This document shows, piece by piece, positions 1 through 6,939 of a DNA stretch of 9,074 bases. The position numbers and the translations under genes were made by a program. The notes below the pieces were generated by a model, which saw only the letters and a program-made list of their open reading frames with translations, ran no database searches and had not been told where the DNA came from. Location of the stretch: NCBI GenBank assembly GCA_020634935.1, contig JACKAT010000093.1, positions 1 to 9,074 of the forward strand. The letters are read 5' to 3'. Source of the stretch: Anaerolineales bacterium (lineage in GTDB: Bacteria; Chloroflexota; Anaerolineae; 4572-78; J111). The first letter of the stretch is position 1, and every line of letters begins with the position of its first letter.

Positions 1-908
1 ACCGTCAGATAAATGCCCATAATCACAATCGGAATGGTCGTGAAGGCGGCGGCCAGGGGAATGTTGCCGGCCGTACCCTGATAGCTGTAAACGGCCATGC
101 CGATGAACGGGCTGGAGTTGCCGATGACCGACGGGATGATGTAATCGCCCAGCGTCAGCGAAAAGGTAAAGATCGAGCCGGCGACCACGCCCGGAAAAGC
201 CAGCGGCAGCACCACGTAGCGGAAGGTGGTCATTGGTTTAGCCCCCAAATCGGTTGAGGCGTCGAAGAGCGATTTGGGAATCCGCTCCAACGAGGCATGG
301 ATCGGCAGGATCATATAGGGCAGCCAGATGTAGGTAAAGACGATAAACAAGCCCAGGCTCGAAAACGACAGCGATGGGCCGCCGATCACCGGCAGCGCCA
401 GCACCGCATCGAGCAGCGCTGTCAACCCCAGTTTATCGACAAACCAGGTGATGATCCCTTCTTTGGCCAGAATGAGCTTCCACGAATAAACGCGGATGAT
501 GTAGCTCGACCACAGTGGCAGCAGTACGGCCAGATAGAGCAGCGCTCGGGTCTGGCCCGTGGTATAGCGGGTGGTGTAGTAGGCCAGCGGGAAGGCCAGC
601 AGCGCCGCCGCCAGCGTAACGGCCGAGGCCATAGTGGCTGTGCGCACCACAATGCCGACATGGGATGCCGTAAACAGATCGCGATAGGTGTCCAGACTAA
701 ATTCACGCACGACCTGGCCGGTAAAGCCATCGAGATGAAAGAAGGATTGGATCAGCAGGGCCGCCAGCGCGCCGACGTAGAAGATCAGCATGTACCCCAG
801 CGGCAGACTCAACAGCAAAATCAAAAACAGCGCCGGCCGGTTGTACAGCGCCGTCGAAAGCTGTCTGAGGAAGGAGGGTTTGGGACGGGGAGCGGTGGCG
901 GTGGCCAT
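1..908 (-). CDS. ydcU: Polyamine ABC transporter inner-membrane permease, YdcU/PotB type (3' end cut by window edge)
   Basis: One of the two inner-membrane subunits expected to form the channel of an ABC importer for putrescine-like amines. 302 codons are visible and the frame runs off the left edge with no stop. The family is about 310 residues, so only a short C-terminal tail is missing. Hydrophobic segments lie near residues 25-53, 86-110, 121-140, 184-204, 231-258 and 285-301, matching six TM helices. The EAA loop that docks on the ATPase is at about 215-240 (DASTDLGAKP, then LPLAFPG). The sequence closely resembles what I recall of E. coli YdcU, including FRYVVLPLA, FTFSLTLGD and AAAFT. 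The start is the ATG at 908, four bases after the ATPase stop. Its SD (AAGGA, 916-920) lies in the end of the ATPase gene, implying coupled translation. The ydcV partner should follow off the window. Family is confident; substrate is inferred from the neighbours. Confidence 0.93.
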   Translation of the reverse strand, partial: MATATAPRPKPSFLRQLSTALYNRPALFLILLLSLPLGYMLIFYVGALAALLIQSFFHLDGFTGQVVREFSLDTYRDLFTASHVGIVVRTATMASAVTLAAALLAFPLAYYTTRYTTGQTRALLYLAVLLPLWSSYIIRVYSWKLILAKEGIITWFVDKLGLTALLDAVLALPVIGGPSLSFSSLGLFIVFTYIWLPYMILPIHASLERIPKSLFDASTDLGAKPMTTFRYVVLPLAFPGVVAGSIFTFSLTLGDYIIPSVIGNSSPFIGMAVYSYQGTAGNIPLAAAFTTIPIVIMGIYLT

Positions 909-912
909 GGGC

Positions 913-1949
<1,037 letters not shown>

Positions 1950-1950
<1 letters not shown>

Positions 1951-3392
1951 TAGCCGGTTGCCACCATCACGTGTTTGGTGATCTGGTAATCGCCGACGGC
2001 CTCGGCCGACAGGTCTTTGCCAAAGCCGGACTGCTTGAAGCCGCCGTGTGGCGTCTCCGAGGTCAGCGGAATGTGATCGTTGACCCAGATGGTGCCAAAC
2101 TCCAGCGCCACCGATATCCGCATGGCCCGGCCGATATCTTTGGTAAAGACCGCCGCCGCCAGCCCATACAACACATCATTTCCCAAGCGTACGGCCTCAG
2201 CTTCATCTTTGAAGGGGGTAATGGTCAAGACCGGTCCGAACACTTCCGATTGAATAATCTCCGATTTTTGATCGGCGCCGCTGATGACGGTCGGTTCAAA
2301 GTAATAGCCATCGTCGAACCCGGCCGGGACGCCGCCGCCCGTGACAATCGTCGCGCCGCCGGCTTTGGCCCGCTCGACAAAACCTTGCACGCGTTCACGC
2401 TGCACCGCAGAAATCAACGGTCCCATCTCGGTATCGCCGGCAAAGGGGTCGCCGTATTTGACCCCGCGCATGGCCTCGACTACCGCCTCTTCGACATCTT
2501 TGTAGCGGCTTTGCTCGACGTAGACGCGGGTGGCGGCGGTACAATCTTGACCGGTGTTAAAGGTTGCACCGAGCGTAGCCTTGGCAGCAAATTCGGCCAC
2601 ATCGGCATCGTCAAAGATAATCAGCGGCGCTTTGCCGCCCAGTTCCAGATGAACGCGCTTCAAGGTGTCGGCGGCGGTTCGCATGACTTGCTTACCGGTG
2701 CGGGTCGAGCCGGTTAGGCTAACCATACGCAAATCGGGATGCTCGACCAGCGCCTGGCCGGTGTCGTTGCCGCCGGTGATGACGTTGACCACGCCGGCCG
2801 GGATGCCCGCCTCGGCCGTTAGTTCGGCCAGCAGCAGCGTCGTCAACGGCGTGGTCGGCGCGGGTTTCAAGACCACGGTACAGCCGGCGGCCAGCGCCGG
2901 CCCAATTTTCCAGACGCCCATCATCAGCGGGTAGTTCCAGGGCGCAATCTGGCCGACCGGTCCCACCGGCTCGCGGCGGAAGATGGAGGTAAAGCCGTGC
3001 ATATATTCGCCCGCATGCGAACCGTGGGTATCGCGAGCGGCGGCGGCAAAAAAGCGCAGGTTATCGACCGCAAAGGGCAGGTCGGCCCCCAAGCTGGCGA
3101 ATTCGTACGGTTTGCCGGTATTCTCCGACTCAAGCCGGGCAAACTCCGCCATCCGCGCTTCCAACAGATCGGCCAGCCGCCAGATCGCCAATGACCGCTC
3201 ACTGGGCGTTTTCTTGGACCAACGCCCGTCGTAAAAGGCATCGGCGGCGGCTTTGACCGCCCGATCGACATCGCCGCGGGTGGCATCCGGTACCTCGGCA
3301 ATGGTCTCGCCGGTGGCCGGATTTTCAATCGACATCGGGCCGCCGCCGTCGCTGTCGGTCCATTCGCCGTTAATCCACAATTTATAATCCAT
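1950..3392 (-). CDS. patD: NAD-dependent aldehyde dehydrogenase, gamma-aminobutyraldehyde dehydrogenase (PatD/YdcW) type
   Basis: Expected to oxidise 4-aminobutanal, made from putrescine by an aminotransferase or oxidase, to GABA in the cytoplasm. 480 aa from the chosen start, as usual for the family. Active-site features in that numbering: APWNYP with oxyanion Asn153, NAD-region motif LTGSTRTG (about 226-233), general base Glu250 in ELGGKAP, nucleophile Cys284 in GQDCTA, Glu383 in EVFGP, and a C-terminal block HGGFKQSGFGKDLS. GQDCTA together with the SETPHGG and GKDLS stretches matches what I recall of E. coli YdcW. An in-frame ATG at 3404 is rejected because its GGAGG is the ribosome binding site for the ATG at 3392. 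The stop overlaps the ATPase start. No aminotransferase gene is in view. A betaine-aldehyde or other aminoaldehyde dehydrogenase activity is possible, since these groups overlap in specificity. Confidence 0.9.
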
Positions 3393-3397
3393 ATTGT

Positions 3398-3402
3398 CCT
3401 CC
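3398..3402 (-). promoter_or_regulatory. Shine-Dalgarno GGAGG that fixes the patD start at 3392
   Basis: Reading the minus strand, ATGGAGGACAATATG contains two in-frame ATGs. The GGAGG overlaps the first ATG and sits 5 nt before the second. The second ATG (3392) is therefore the likely start, removing four residues (MEDN) from the longest reading frame. Confidence 0.75.
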
Positions 3403-3469
3403 ATTAATCATGTTGCACCCATGCGGCAGTCCCTATCGAGACGGCACCAAGAATAAAAACCGCGTTTCA

Positions 3470-3519
3470 CCCTCACCCCCAACCCCTCTCCCATTGGGAA
3501 AAGGGTTGGGGGGTGAGGG
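3470..3519. repeat. C/G-rich intergenic palindrome
   Basis: Left arm 3470-3485 (ccctcacccccaaccc) pairs with right arm 3503-3519 with one bulged G. The intervening bases contain a small nested stem, tccc 3489-3492 with ggga 3496-3499. It lies in the gap between ydcS and patD. I see no U-tract directly after either arm, so it is not a standard intrinsic terminator. Similar C-rich/G-rich inverted repeats are common dispersed intergenic elements in some bacterial genomes, and I infer this is one. It could stabilise the 3' end of upstream ydcS mRNA or reduce read-through into patD-ydcTU. Confidence 0.7.
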
Positions 3520-3530
3520 CTATTTTCAAA

Positions 3531-3588
3531 GGAGCGACAAAGCTTGCTTTGTCATACATAGCCAGGTCAAAGTAAACTTTGACGCTCC
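3531..3588. repeat. Composite palindrome: outer stem enclosing two perfect 8-bp hairpins
   Basis: Outer arms ggagc (3531-3535) and gctcc (3584-3588) enclose two hairpins. The first is 3536-3553, gacaaagc with gctttgtc and a 2-nt loop. The second is 3566-3583, gtcaaagt with actttgac and a 2-nt loop. Twelve bases lie between them. Folded, this makes a three-way junction or cruciform. It begins 13 bp after the ydcS stop, a position where REP-like elements are known to protect mRNA ends in transporter operons. The symmetry is plain from the sequence; the function is inferred. Confidence 0.7.
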
Positions 3589-3601
3589 AGACCTTTACCG
3601 G

Positions 3602-5026
3602 TTAACGCCCGCCGATAACGGCGACGTAGTTGGTGACCCACTCGTGGTAAGGTACACACTCCTCGCCGGTACCGAAGCAATCGGCGGTGGGTGTTTTCCA
3701 GAAGCTAATTTGATCAAAGTTGTCGATGCCGTTGGTCTGGCAGCCGCTCTCACCCAGGAGTTCGTTACCTTCACAGGCCGAGGGAACCGATGGCACTGAG
3801 CCAAACCAGGCGGCTAAATCGCCCTGAAGTTTAGGGTTGAGCGAGTGATTGAGCCACATATAGGCGCAGTTGGGATGGGGGGCGTCGATGTGCATCATGG
3901 TCGTGTCGGCCCAGCCGGTGGCGCCTTCGACCGGAATGACGCTGGCAACGGGCACGCCATTAGCCTGGAGCAAGTTAACCTGGAACGGCCAGGAACTGGA
4001 CGCCGCCACGCCTTCATTGGTGAAGTCATCGATCTGGATAAAGGCATCGTGCCAATAGCGGCCTACCAGGGCGCGCTGCTGGCGCAGCAAGTCGAGGGCC
4101 GCGTTGAACTGATCGCGATTCAAGGCATAAGGGTCTTCAATGCCCAATTCGGGTTGGTGATACTTGAGGTAGAGCGCGGCGTCGGCAATATAGATCGGGC
4201 CGTCAAAAGCTTGGACCCGGCCCTTGTTGGACTCGCCGTCGGGCAGGGTCGTCTCTTCAAAGACCACATTCCAACTATCCGGAGTTTCGTCGGCAAAAGC
4301 TTCGGTGTTATACATGAGGACGTTGGAACCCCATTGGTAGGGGACGCCATAATGCTTGCCATCGACCGTGTGCCACGGCGCGTCTTGCAGACGGGGATCG
4401 ACAGTGTCGTAGTTGTCGATGAGATCGAGATTGATTTCTTGAAGTTGCTTACCAAAAATAAGCCGCAGGCTGGCATCGCCGGAAGCGGTGACGAGGTCAA
4501 ACCCGCCTTCGTTCATTAGCGCCACCATTTCATCGGAGGTGGCGGCGACTTTGACGCTAACCTGGCAGCCGGTCTCGGCCTCAAAGTCGGTGACCCAATC
4601 ATAGGCGGGGTCGGTCTCCCCACGCTCGATGTAGCCGGCCCAGGCCACAATCGACACCGCGCCTTCACCCGGCCCAATCTCCTGAAGCGGAGCGCCCGGT
4701 TCCGTAACGGCTTCTTCCACCGTTTGGGCCGCTTGTTCAGCCGCAGATTTAGCTTCCGCGGCCATAGCTTCGACCTCGCTTTGGGCTTCCTGCGCCTTTT
4801 GCTGCGCGGCCTCTAACTGGGCCTTCAGTTCCTCCACTTGACTGGAATTGCCCTCGCTTTGGGCTTCAGCCACCTTCGCCTCAGCTTCCTGCGCTTTTTG
4901 CTGCGCAGCCTCTAACTGGGCCTGCAGATCCTCCACTTGGCTGGAATTACCCCCACAAGCGCCAAGCAGCAGCCCGACAACCACCAAAAAACTAACTACG
5001 GCAAATATTCGCCTACGCTTACTCAC
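3602..5026 (-). CDS. ydcS: Polyamine ABC transporter solute-binding lipoprotein, YdcS type, with N-terminal coiled-coil linker
   Basis: Extracytoplasmic receptor that should bind putrescine or a related amine and deliver it to the YdcU/V channel. 474 aa from the GTG start. Domains: basic N-terminus and hydrophobic signal (1-20), lipobox LGAC with lipidated Cys24, an Ala/Gln/Glu-rich predicted coiled coil (about 28-108) built from a duplicated unit, then the binding domain (about 118-474). Stretches such as GYIERG, AATSDEMVALM, LVTASGDASLRLI, GVPYQWGSN, NKGRVQAFDGPIYIADAAL, GWADTTM and AAWFGS closely match my recollection of E. coli YdcS. Six further Cys in the mature domain could form disulfides. 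GTG at 5026 is preferred over ATG at 5041 because GGAGG lies 8 nt upstream of the GTG and the signal peptide is then normal. It is the first gene after the promoter at 5491-5519. E. coli YdcS has also been linked to polyhydroxybutyrate synthesis; I make no such claim here. Confidence 0.93.
   Translation of the reverse strand: MSKRRRIFAVVSFLVVVGLLLGACGGNSSQVEDLQAQLEAAQQKAQEAEAKVAEAQSEGNSSQVEELKAQLEAAQQKAQEAQSEVEAMAAEAKSAAEQAAQTVEEAVTEPGAPLQEIGPGEGAVSIVAWAGYIERGETDPAYDWVTDFEAETGCQVSVKVAATSDEMVALMNEGGFDLVTASGDASLRLIFGKQLQEINLDLIDNYDTVDPRLQDAPWHTVDGKHYGVPYQWGSNVLMYNTEAFADETPDSWNVVFEETTLPDGESNKGRVQAFDGPIYIADAALYLKYHQPELGIEDPYALNRDQFNAALDLLRQQRALVGRYWHDAFIQIDDFTNEGVAASSSWPFQVNLLQANGVPVASVIPVEGATGWADTTMMHIDAPHPNCAYMWLNHSLNPKLQGDLAAWFGSVPSVPSACEGNELLGESGCQTNGIDNFDQISFWKTPTADCFGTGEECVPYHEWVTNYVAVIGGR
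4785..4952 (-). repeat. Two-copy 99-bp-period repeat encoding the coiled-coil linker of YdcS
   Basis: Bases 4785-4853 and 4884-4952 (69 bp each, offset 99 bp) differ at only 6 positions by my alignment. Each encodes a NSSQVE-(D/E)L-type unit followed by LEAAQQKAQEA. The 99-bp period is exactly 33 codons, so the frame is kept. A shorter related block (cctcgctttgggcttc) recurs at about 4774 and 4852. This looks like an in-frame duplication that lengthened the spacer between the lipid anchor and the binding domain. Confidence 0.85.
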
Positions 5027-5485
5027 CTCTTCATCCTCCATTAATTAACCAAAAAGTTAGGAATACAAATATAACAAGCCCACATGCCGCTTGTTTTTAC
5101 CATATCATTGTCAGTAGATCGCAGCATCCTGAGTCGGCCGAGCTTATTGAGGCCATATTGAAAGGTATGTTGCAGTCTACCAATTATGGAAACAGCCGTC
5201 GTGGCTGTCGTCTTCCTGGCTTATCCTCTGACTAGGAACGTAATTGGGCATCCGCGCCCAACATATAGGCGAGGTCTAGTGCGATATCACACCGCTATAC
5301 CTCAGAATCTTGATCATTTGGTAAAAATTGGTTGAGGTCTGGCTGGACTATTTAAACCGGTCCAGCCCGTATTGCTAAAATTGACACTGCCTGCTTGGGT
5401 GGCGTTTATGGTTAAGCAGGTGACGCCAGGCTTAATTACGGAAGGTATCCGGAGGTGAAATTATAAAAAAGTTCCGTAAAAAGTC
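5027..5485 (-). promoter_or_regulatory. Long structured 5' leader of the ydcS operon (candidate cis-regulatory RNA)
   Basis: About 460 nt between the predicted transcription start (near 5484) and the ydcS GTG, with no gene that I can support. Inverted repeats: 5436-5443 with 5472-5479 (8 bp); 5390-5396 with 5414-5420 (7 bp), interleaved pseudoknot-fashion with 5400-5405/5423-5428 (6 bp); 5341-5348 with 5360-5367 (8 bp, 11-nt loop); 5271-5275 with 5299-5303, having an inner 5277-5279/5295-5297 pair; 5244-5249 with 5256-5261 (6 bp, 6-nt loop); 5192-5197 with 5203-5208 (6 bp, 5-nt loop). The heptamer gaggtct occurs at 5271 and 5334. I recognise no known riboswitch class. It may be a riboswitch, protein-binding leader, attenuator, or just relic DNA containing chance stems. 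Confidence 0.45.
5035..5039 (-). promoter_or_regulatory. Shine-Dalgarno GGAGG that fixes the ydcS start at GTG 5026
   Basis: Minus-strand TTAATGGAGGATGAAGAGGTG: the GGAGG overlaps an in-frame ATG (5041) and is 8 nt from the in-frame GTG at 5026. No SD precedes the ATG. The same TTAATGGAGGA context precedes patD, where the upstream ATG is likewise rejected. Confidence 0.7.
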
Positions 5486-5490
5486 TGTCC

Positions 5491-5519
5491 ATTATAATAA
5501 GAGATGAAAAAAATGTAAA
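5491..5519 (-). promoter_or_regulatory. Sigma70-type promoter for the ydcS operon
   Basis: On the minus strand, TTTACA (5519-5514) and a perfect TATAAT (5496-5491) are separated by exactly 17 bp; only one base of the -35 differs from consensus. It lies about 20 bp after the stop of the dioxygenase-like gene and points toward ydcS. Transcription would start near 5484. The AT-rich surroundings raise the chance-match risk, but the spacing and position are good. Confidence 0.6.
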
Positions 5520-5540
5520 TTCGGTAGAGCGCAATTAGCT

Positions 5541-6407
5541 TTAAGAGCCGGATAAATTGGCGCTTAAAATGATATCATGTTGCCCCACCAGGATCGGGTT
5601 ACCGTTGGCATCCTGGCCCGGTTCCATCGTCATCACCAGATGACCATTCTCATTCCCCCCATCTAGAAAAACACCATCGGCGGCCAGGGATGGATCGCCG
5701 TCAAAATAGATTTGGGTGGTTAACAGTTCCTGATCGCCTTGTTTGACTTTGACGTGGATGTGACGTGGGCGCGGTTCGTAGTGGCCCGGTAGAATGGTGC
5801 GGAAGCTGTAACTGCCGTCCGCCGTGGTGATCGACTCGCCATAGAATTGAAAATTTCGATCCCGTTGTTCCGTACCGGGATCGTTGGGGTGGAGGTAGAC
5901 GCCGTTGTTATCGGTTTGCCAAATTTCAACGGTCAGTCCTGCGATGGGCAGGCCGGCGGCGTCGTATACTTTGCCGGTAAACTCGATGATTTGTCCGGCG
6001 GGCGAACCGGTCGCTCCGGCCAAAACGGTCAAATCGTTGTCTTGATCGGCGAGTTTGTCAACCGGATAGTACGGTCCTTCCGTCTGGGCCGGGGTGAAAT
6101 AAGTCACCTCGATCGGTGTGACCGCCACGGGTTCATCGGTTACGACGACCTCGACCGTATTGTCCGAGCCGGATTCCGCTGTTTCAGCCTCAGGTGGGGT
6201 GGTGGGTTCGGCCGGAGCCGGTGTTGGCGATGACTCTTCAAGGATGGGAACTACGGTTGGTGCGGCGGTAGCCTCGACAACTGCTTCAGCCCCCGGCGTG
6301 GCCGTGGCTTCTACCGGCGCCGGGGGAGTCGAGGTAGCGCAGGCTGCAAACAGAAATAGTGAACTGCTGATAACGATTAACAACGAATAGGATTTGAGTT
6401 TGTTCAT
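5541..6407 (-). CDS. Lipoprotein intradiol ring-cleavage dioxygenase-like protein
   Basis: Predicted extracytoplasmic lipoprotein with a protocatechuate 3,4-dioxygenase/catechol 1,2-dioxygenase C-terminal-type beta fold. 288 aa: signal peptide 1-22 with lipobox FAAC (Cys23), a Pro/Thr/Ala/Glu-rich low-complexity linker (about 24-100), then the catalytic-like domain (about 105-284). TEGPYYPV (109-116) is a family signature. The four non-haem iron ligands are all present by motif: Tyr171 (WQTDNNGVY), Tyr210 (PGHY) and His216/His218 (RPRHIH). Activity is therefore plausible, on catecholic compounds at or outside the membrane; the substrate cannot be read. It lacks the N-terminal helical domain of catechol 1,2-dioxygenases. 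The SD AAGGAGG (6415-6421) sits 7 nt from the ATG. It follows the 4-TM gene after a 97-bp gap with a hairpin, so co-transcription is possible but not assured. Confidence 0.88.
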   Translation of the reverse strand: MNKLKSYSLLIVISSSLFLFAACATSTPPAPVEATATPGAEAVVEATAAPTVVPILEESSPTPAPAEPTTPPEAETAESGSDNTVEVVVTDEPVAVTPIEVTYFTPAQTEGPYYPVDKLADQDNDLTVLAGATGSPAGQIIEFTGKVYDAAGLPIAGLTVEIWQTDNNGVYLHPNDPGTEQRDRNFQFYGESITTADGSYSFRTILPGHYEPRPRHIHVKVKQGDQELLTTQIYFDGDPSLAADGVFLDGGNENGHLVMTMEPGQDANGNPILVGQHDIILSANLSGS

Positions 6408-6437
6408 TATTCGTCCTCCTTAAGACATCCATCTATA

Positions 6438-6485
6438 AGGTTGAAGTTGTACCTTTCGATAAGTTCAACGGCACAACTCCAACCT
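6438..6485. repeat. 13-bp-stem hairpin between the 4-TM gene and the dioxygenase-like gene
   Basis: aggttgaagttgt (6438-6450) pairs with acaactccaacct (6473-6485) with one mismatch, which is a G-U wobble in minus-strand RNA; the loop is 22 nt. Alternative stems exist: gttgaa 6440-6445 with ttcaac 6464-6469, and aaggt 6437-6441 with acctt 6451-6455. No U-run follows, so it is probably not a terminator. It may be an mRNA-processing or stability element, a translation-control hairpin about 30 nt before the next ATG, or a dispersed repeat. Confidence 0.6.
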
Positions 6486-6504
6486 ACTCGATATGGTTAA
6501 GCGC

Positions 6505-6939
6505 TTATTGGCGCTTAAAGCCGGGATGATAATAGGTCGCCGCCAGGACCAGAATGGCCGCCAGAGCCAGAATACCGGGAGCCAGCAGCGGACTGGTCCC
6601 ACCGAGCGCATCCAGAAATACCTGGGCCACGGTCGCATTAGGGCGGATGTCCAGTTCAAAGGCCAGGTTATGCTCGATATGCTCATAGATGCCGAAGCAA
6701 CTACCCAGCGCGACCAAGCCCATCACTACACGCAGCCCTAGCAAAGTCGCTCGCTGTGGGGCGATCAGCGCCGCCCCGATTGCCAAAATGCCCAAACCGG
6801 CCAGCCCAAACGGGATCAACTGAATCGCACTTTCCATGTGGTTGGTGAACCACAGTTCGATGACCGTACCGGCAAAGATAAAAATGGCTAACCCCAACAA
6901 AAACAACCGGAGACGCTTGAGAATAAGCTCCGCGCTCAT
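6505..6939 (-). CDS. Small four-TM membrane protein of unknown function
   Basis: 144 aa. Hydrophobic segments near residues 11-28, 40-60, 68-85 and 118-136 suggest four TM helices. I do not recognise a named family. Between TM3 and TM4 there is a polar, His/Glu-rich stretch, YEHIEHNLAFE (85-95). Another polar pair lies between TM1 and TM2 (Glu28, His34). These could bind a metal or cofactor, but that is a guess. The start ATG overlaps the stop of the upstream helix-hairpin-helix lipoprotein gene (ATGA, 4 nt), so the two are almost certainly co-translated and may act together at the membrane. It ends in a basic tail (FKRQ). The gene is real judging from the coupling and the clean TM pattern; function is unknown. 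Confidence 0.8.
   Translation of the reverse strand: MSAELILKRLRLFLLGLAIFIFAGTVIELWFTNHMESAIQLIPFGLAGLGILAIGAALIAPQRATLLGLRVVMGLVALGSCFGIYEHIEHNLAFELDIRPNATVAQVFLDALGGTSPLLAPGILALAAILVLAATYYHPGFKRQ

Noticed and set aside
3470..3519. Palindrome considered as a rho-independent terminator
   Set aside because: Neither strand has a U-run directly after the stem. The nearest minus-strand T-run (GGTTTTTATT) is about 10 nt further on, and patD would lack another evident promoter.
3845..4519. 224-codon plus-strand open frame opposite ydcS
   Set aside because: Antisense to a clear YdcS homologue; its sequence has no family features.
5192..5208. Hairpin with ACGAC loop considered as a guanidine-II (mini-ykkC) riboswitch
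   Set aside because: That class needs two similar hairpins with ACGR tetraloops close together. Only one hairpin is present and its loop has five bases.
5461..5466. Second TATAAT on the minus strand considered as another promoter
   Set aside because: The position 17 bp upstream lacks a -35-like hexamer; AT-rich chance match is more likely.
5441..5495. 18-codon minus-strand ORF (ATG at the -10 box end) considered as a leader peptide
   Set aside because: Its ATG overlaps the -10 element, so it would lie upstream of the predicted transcription start, and there is no SD.
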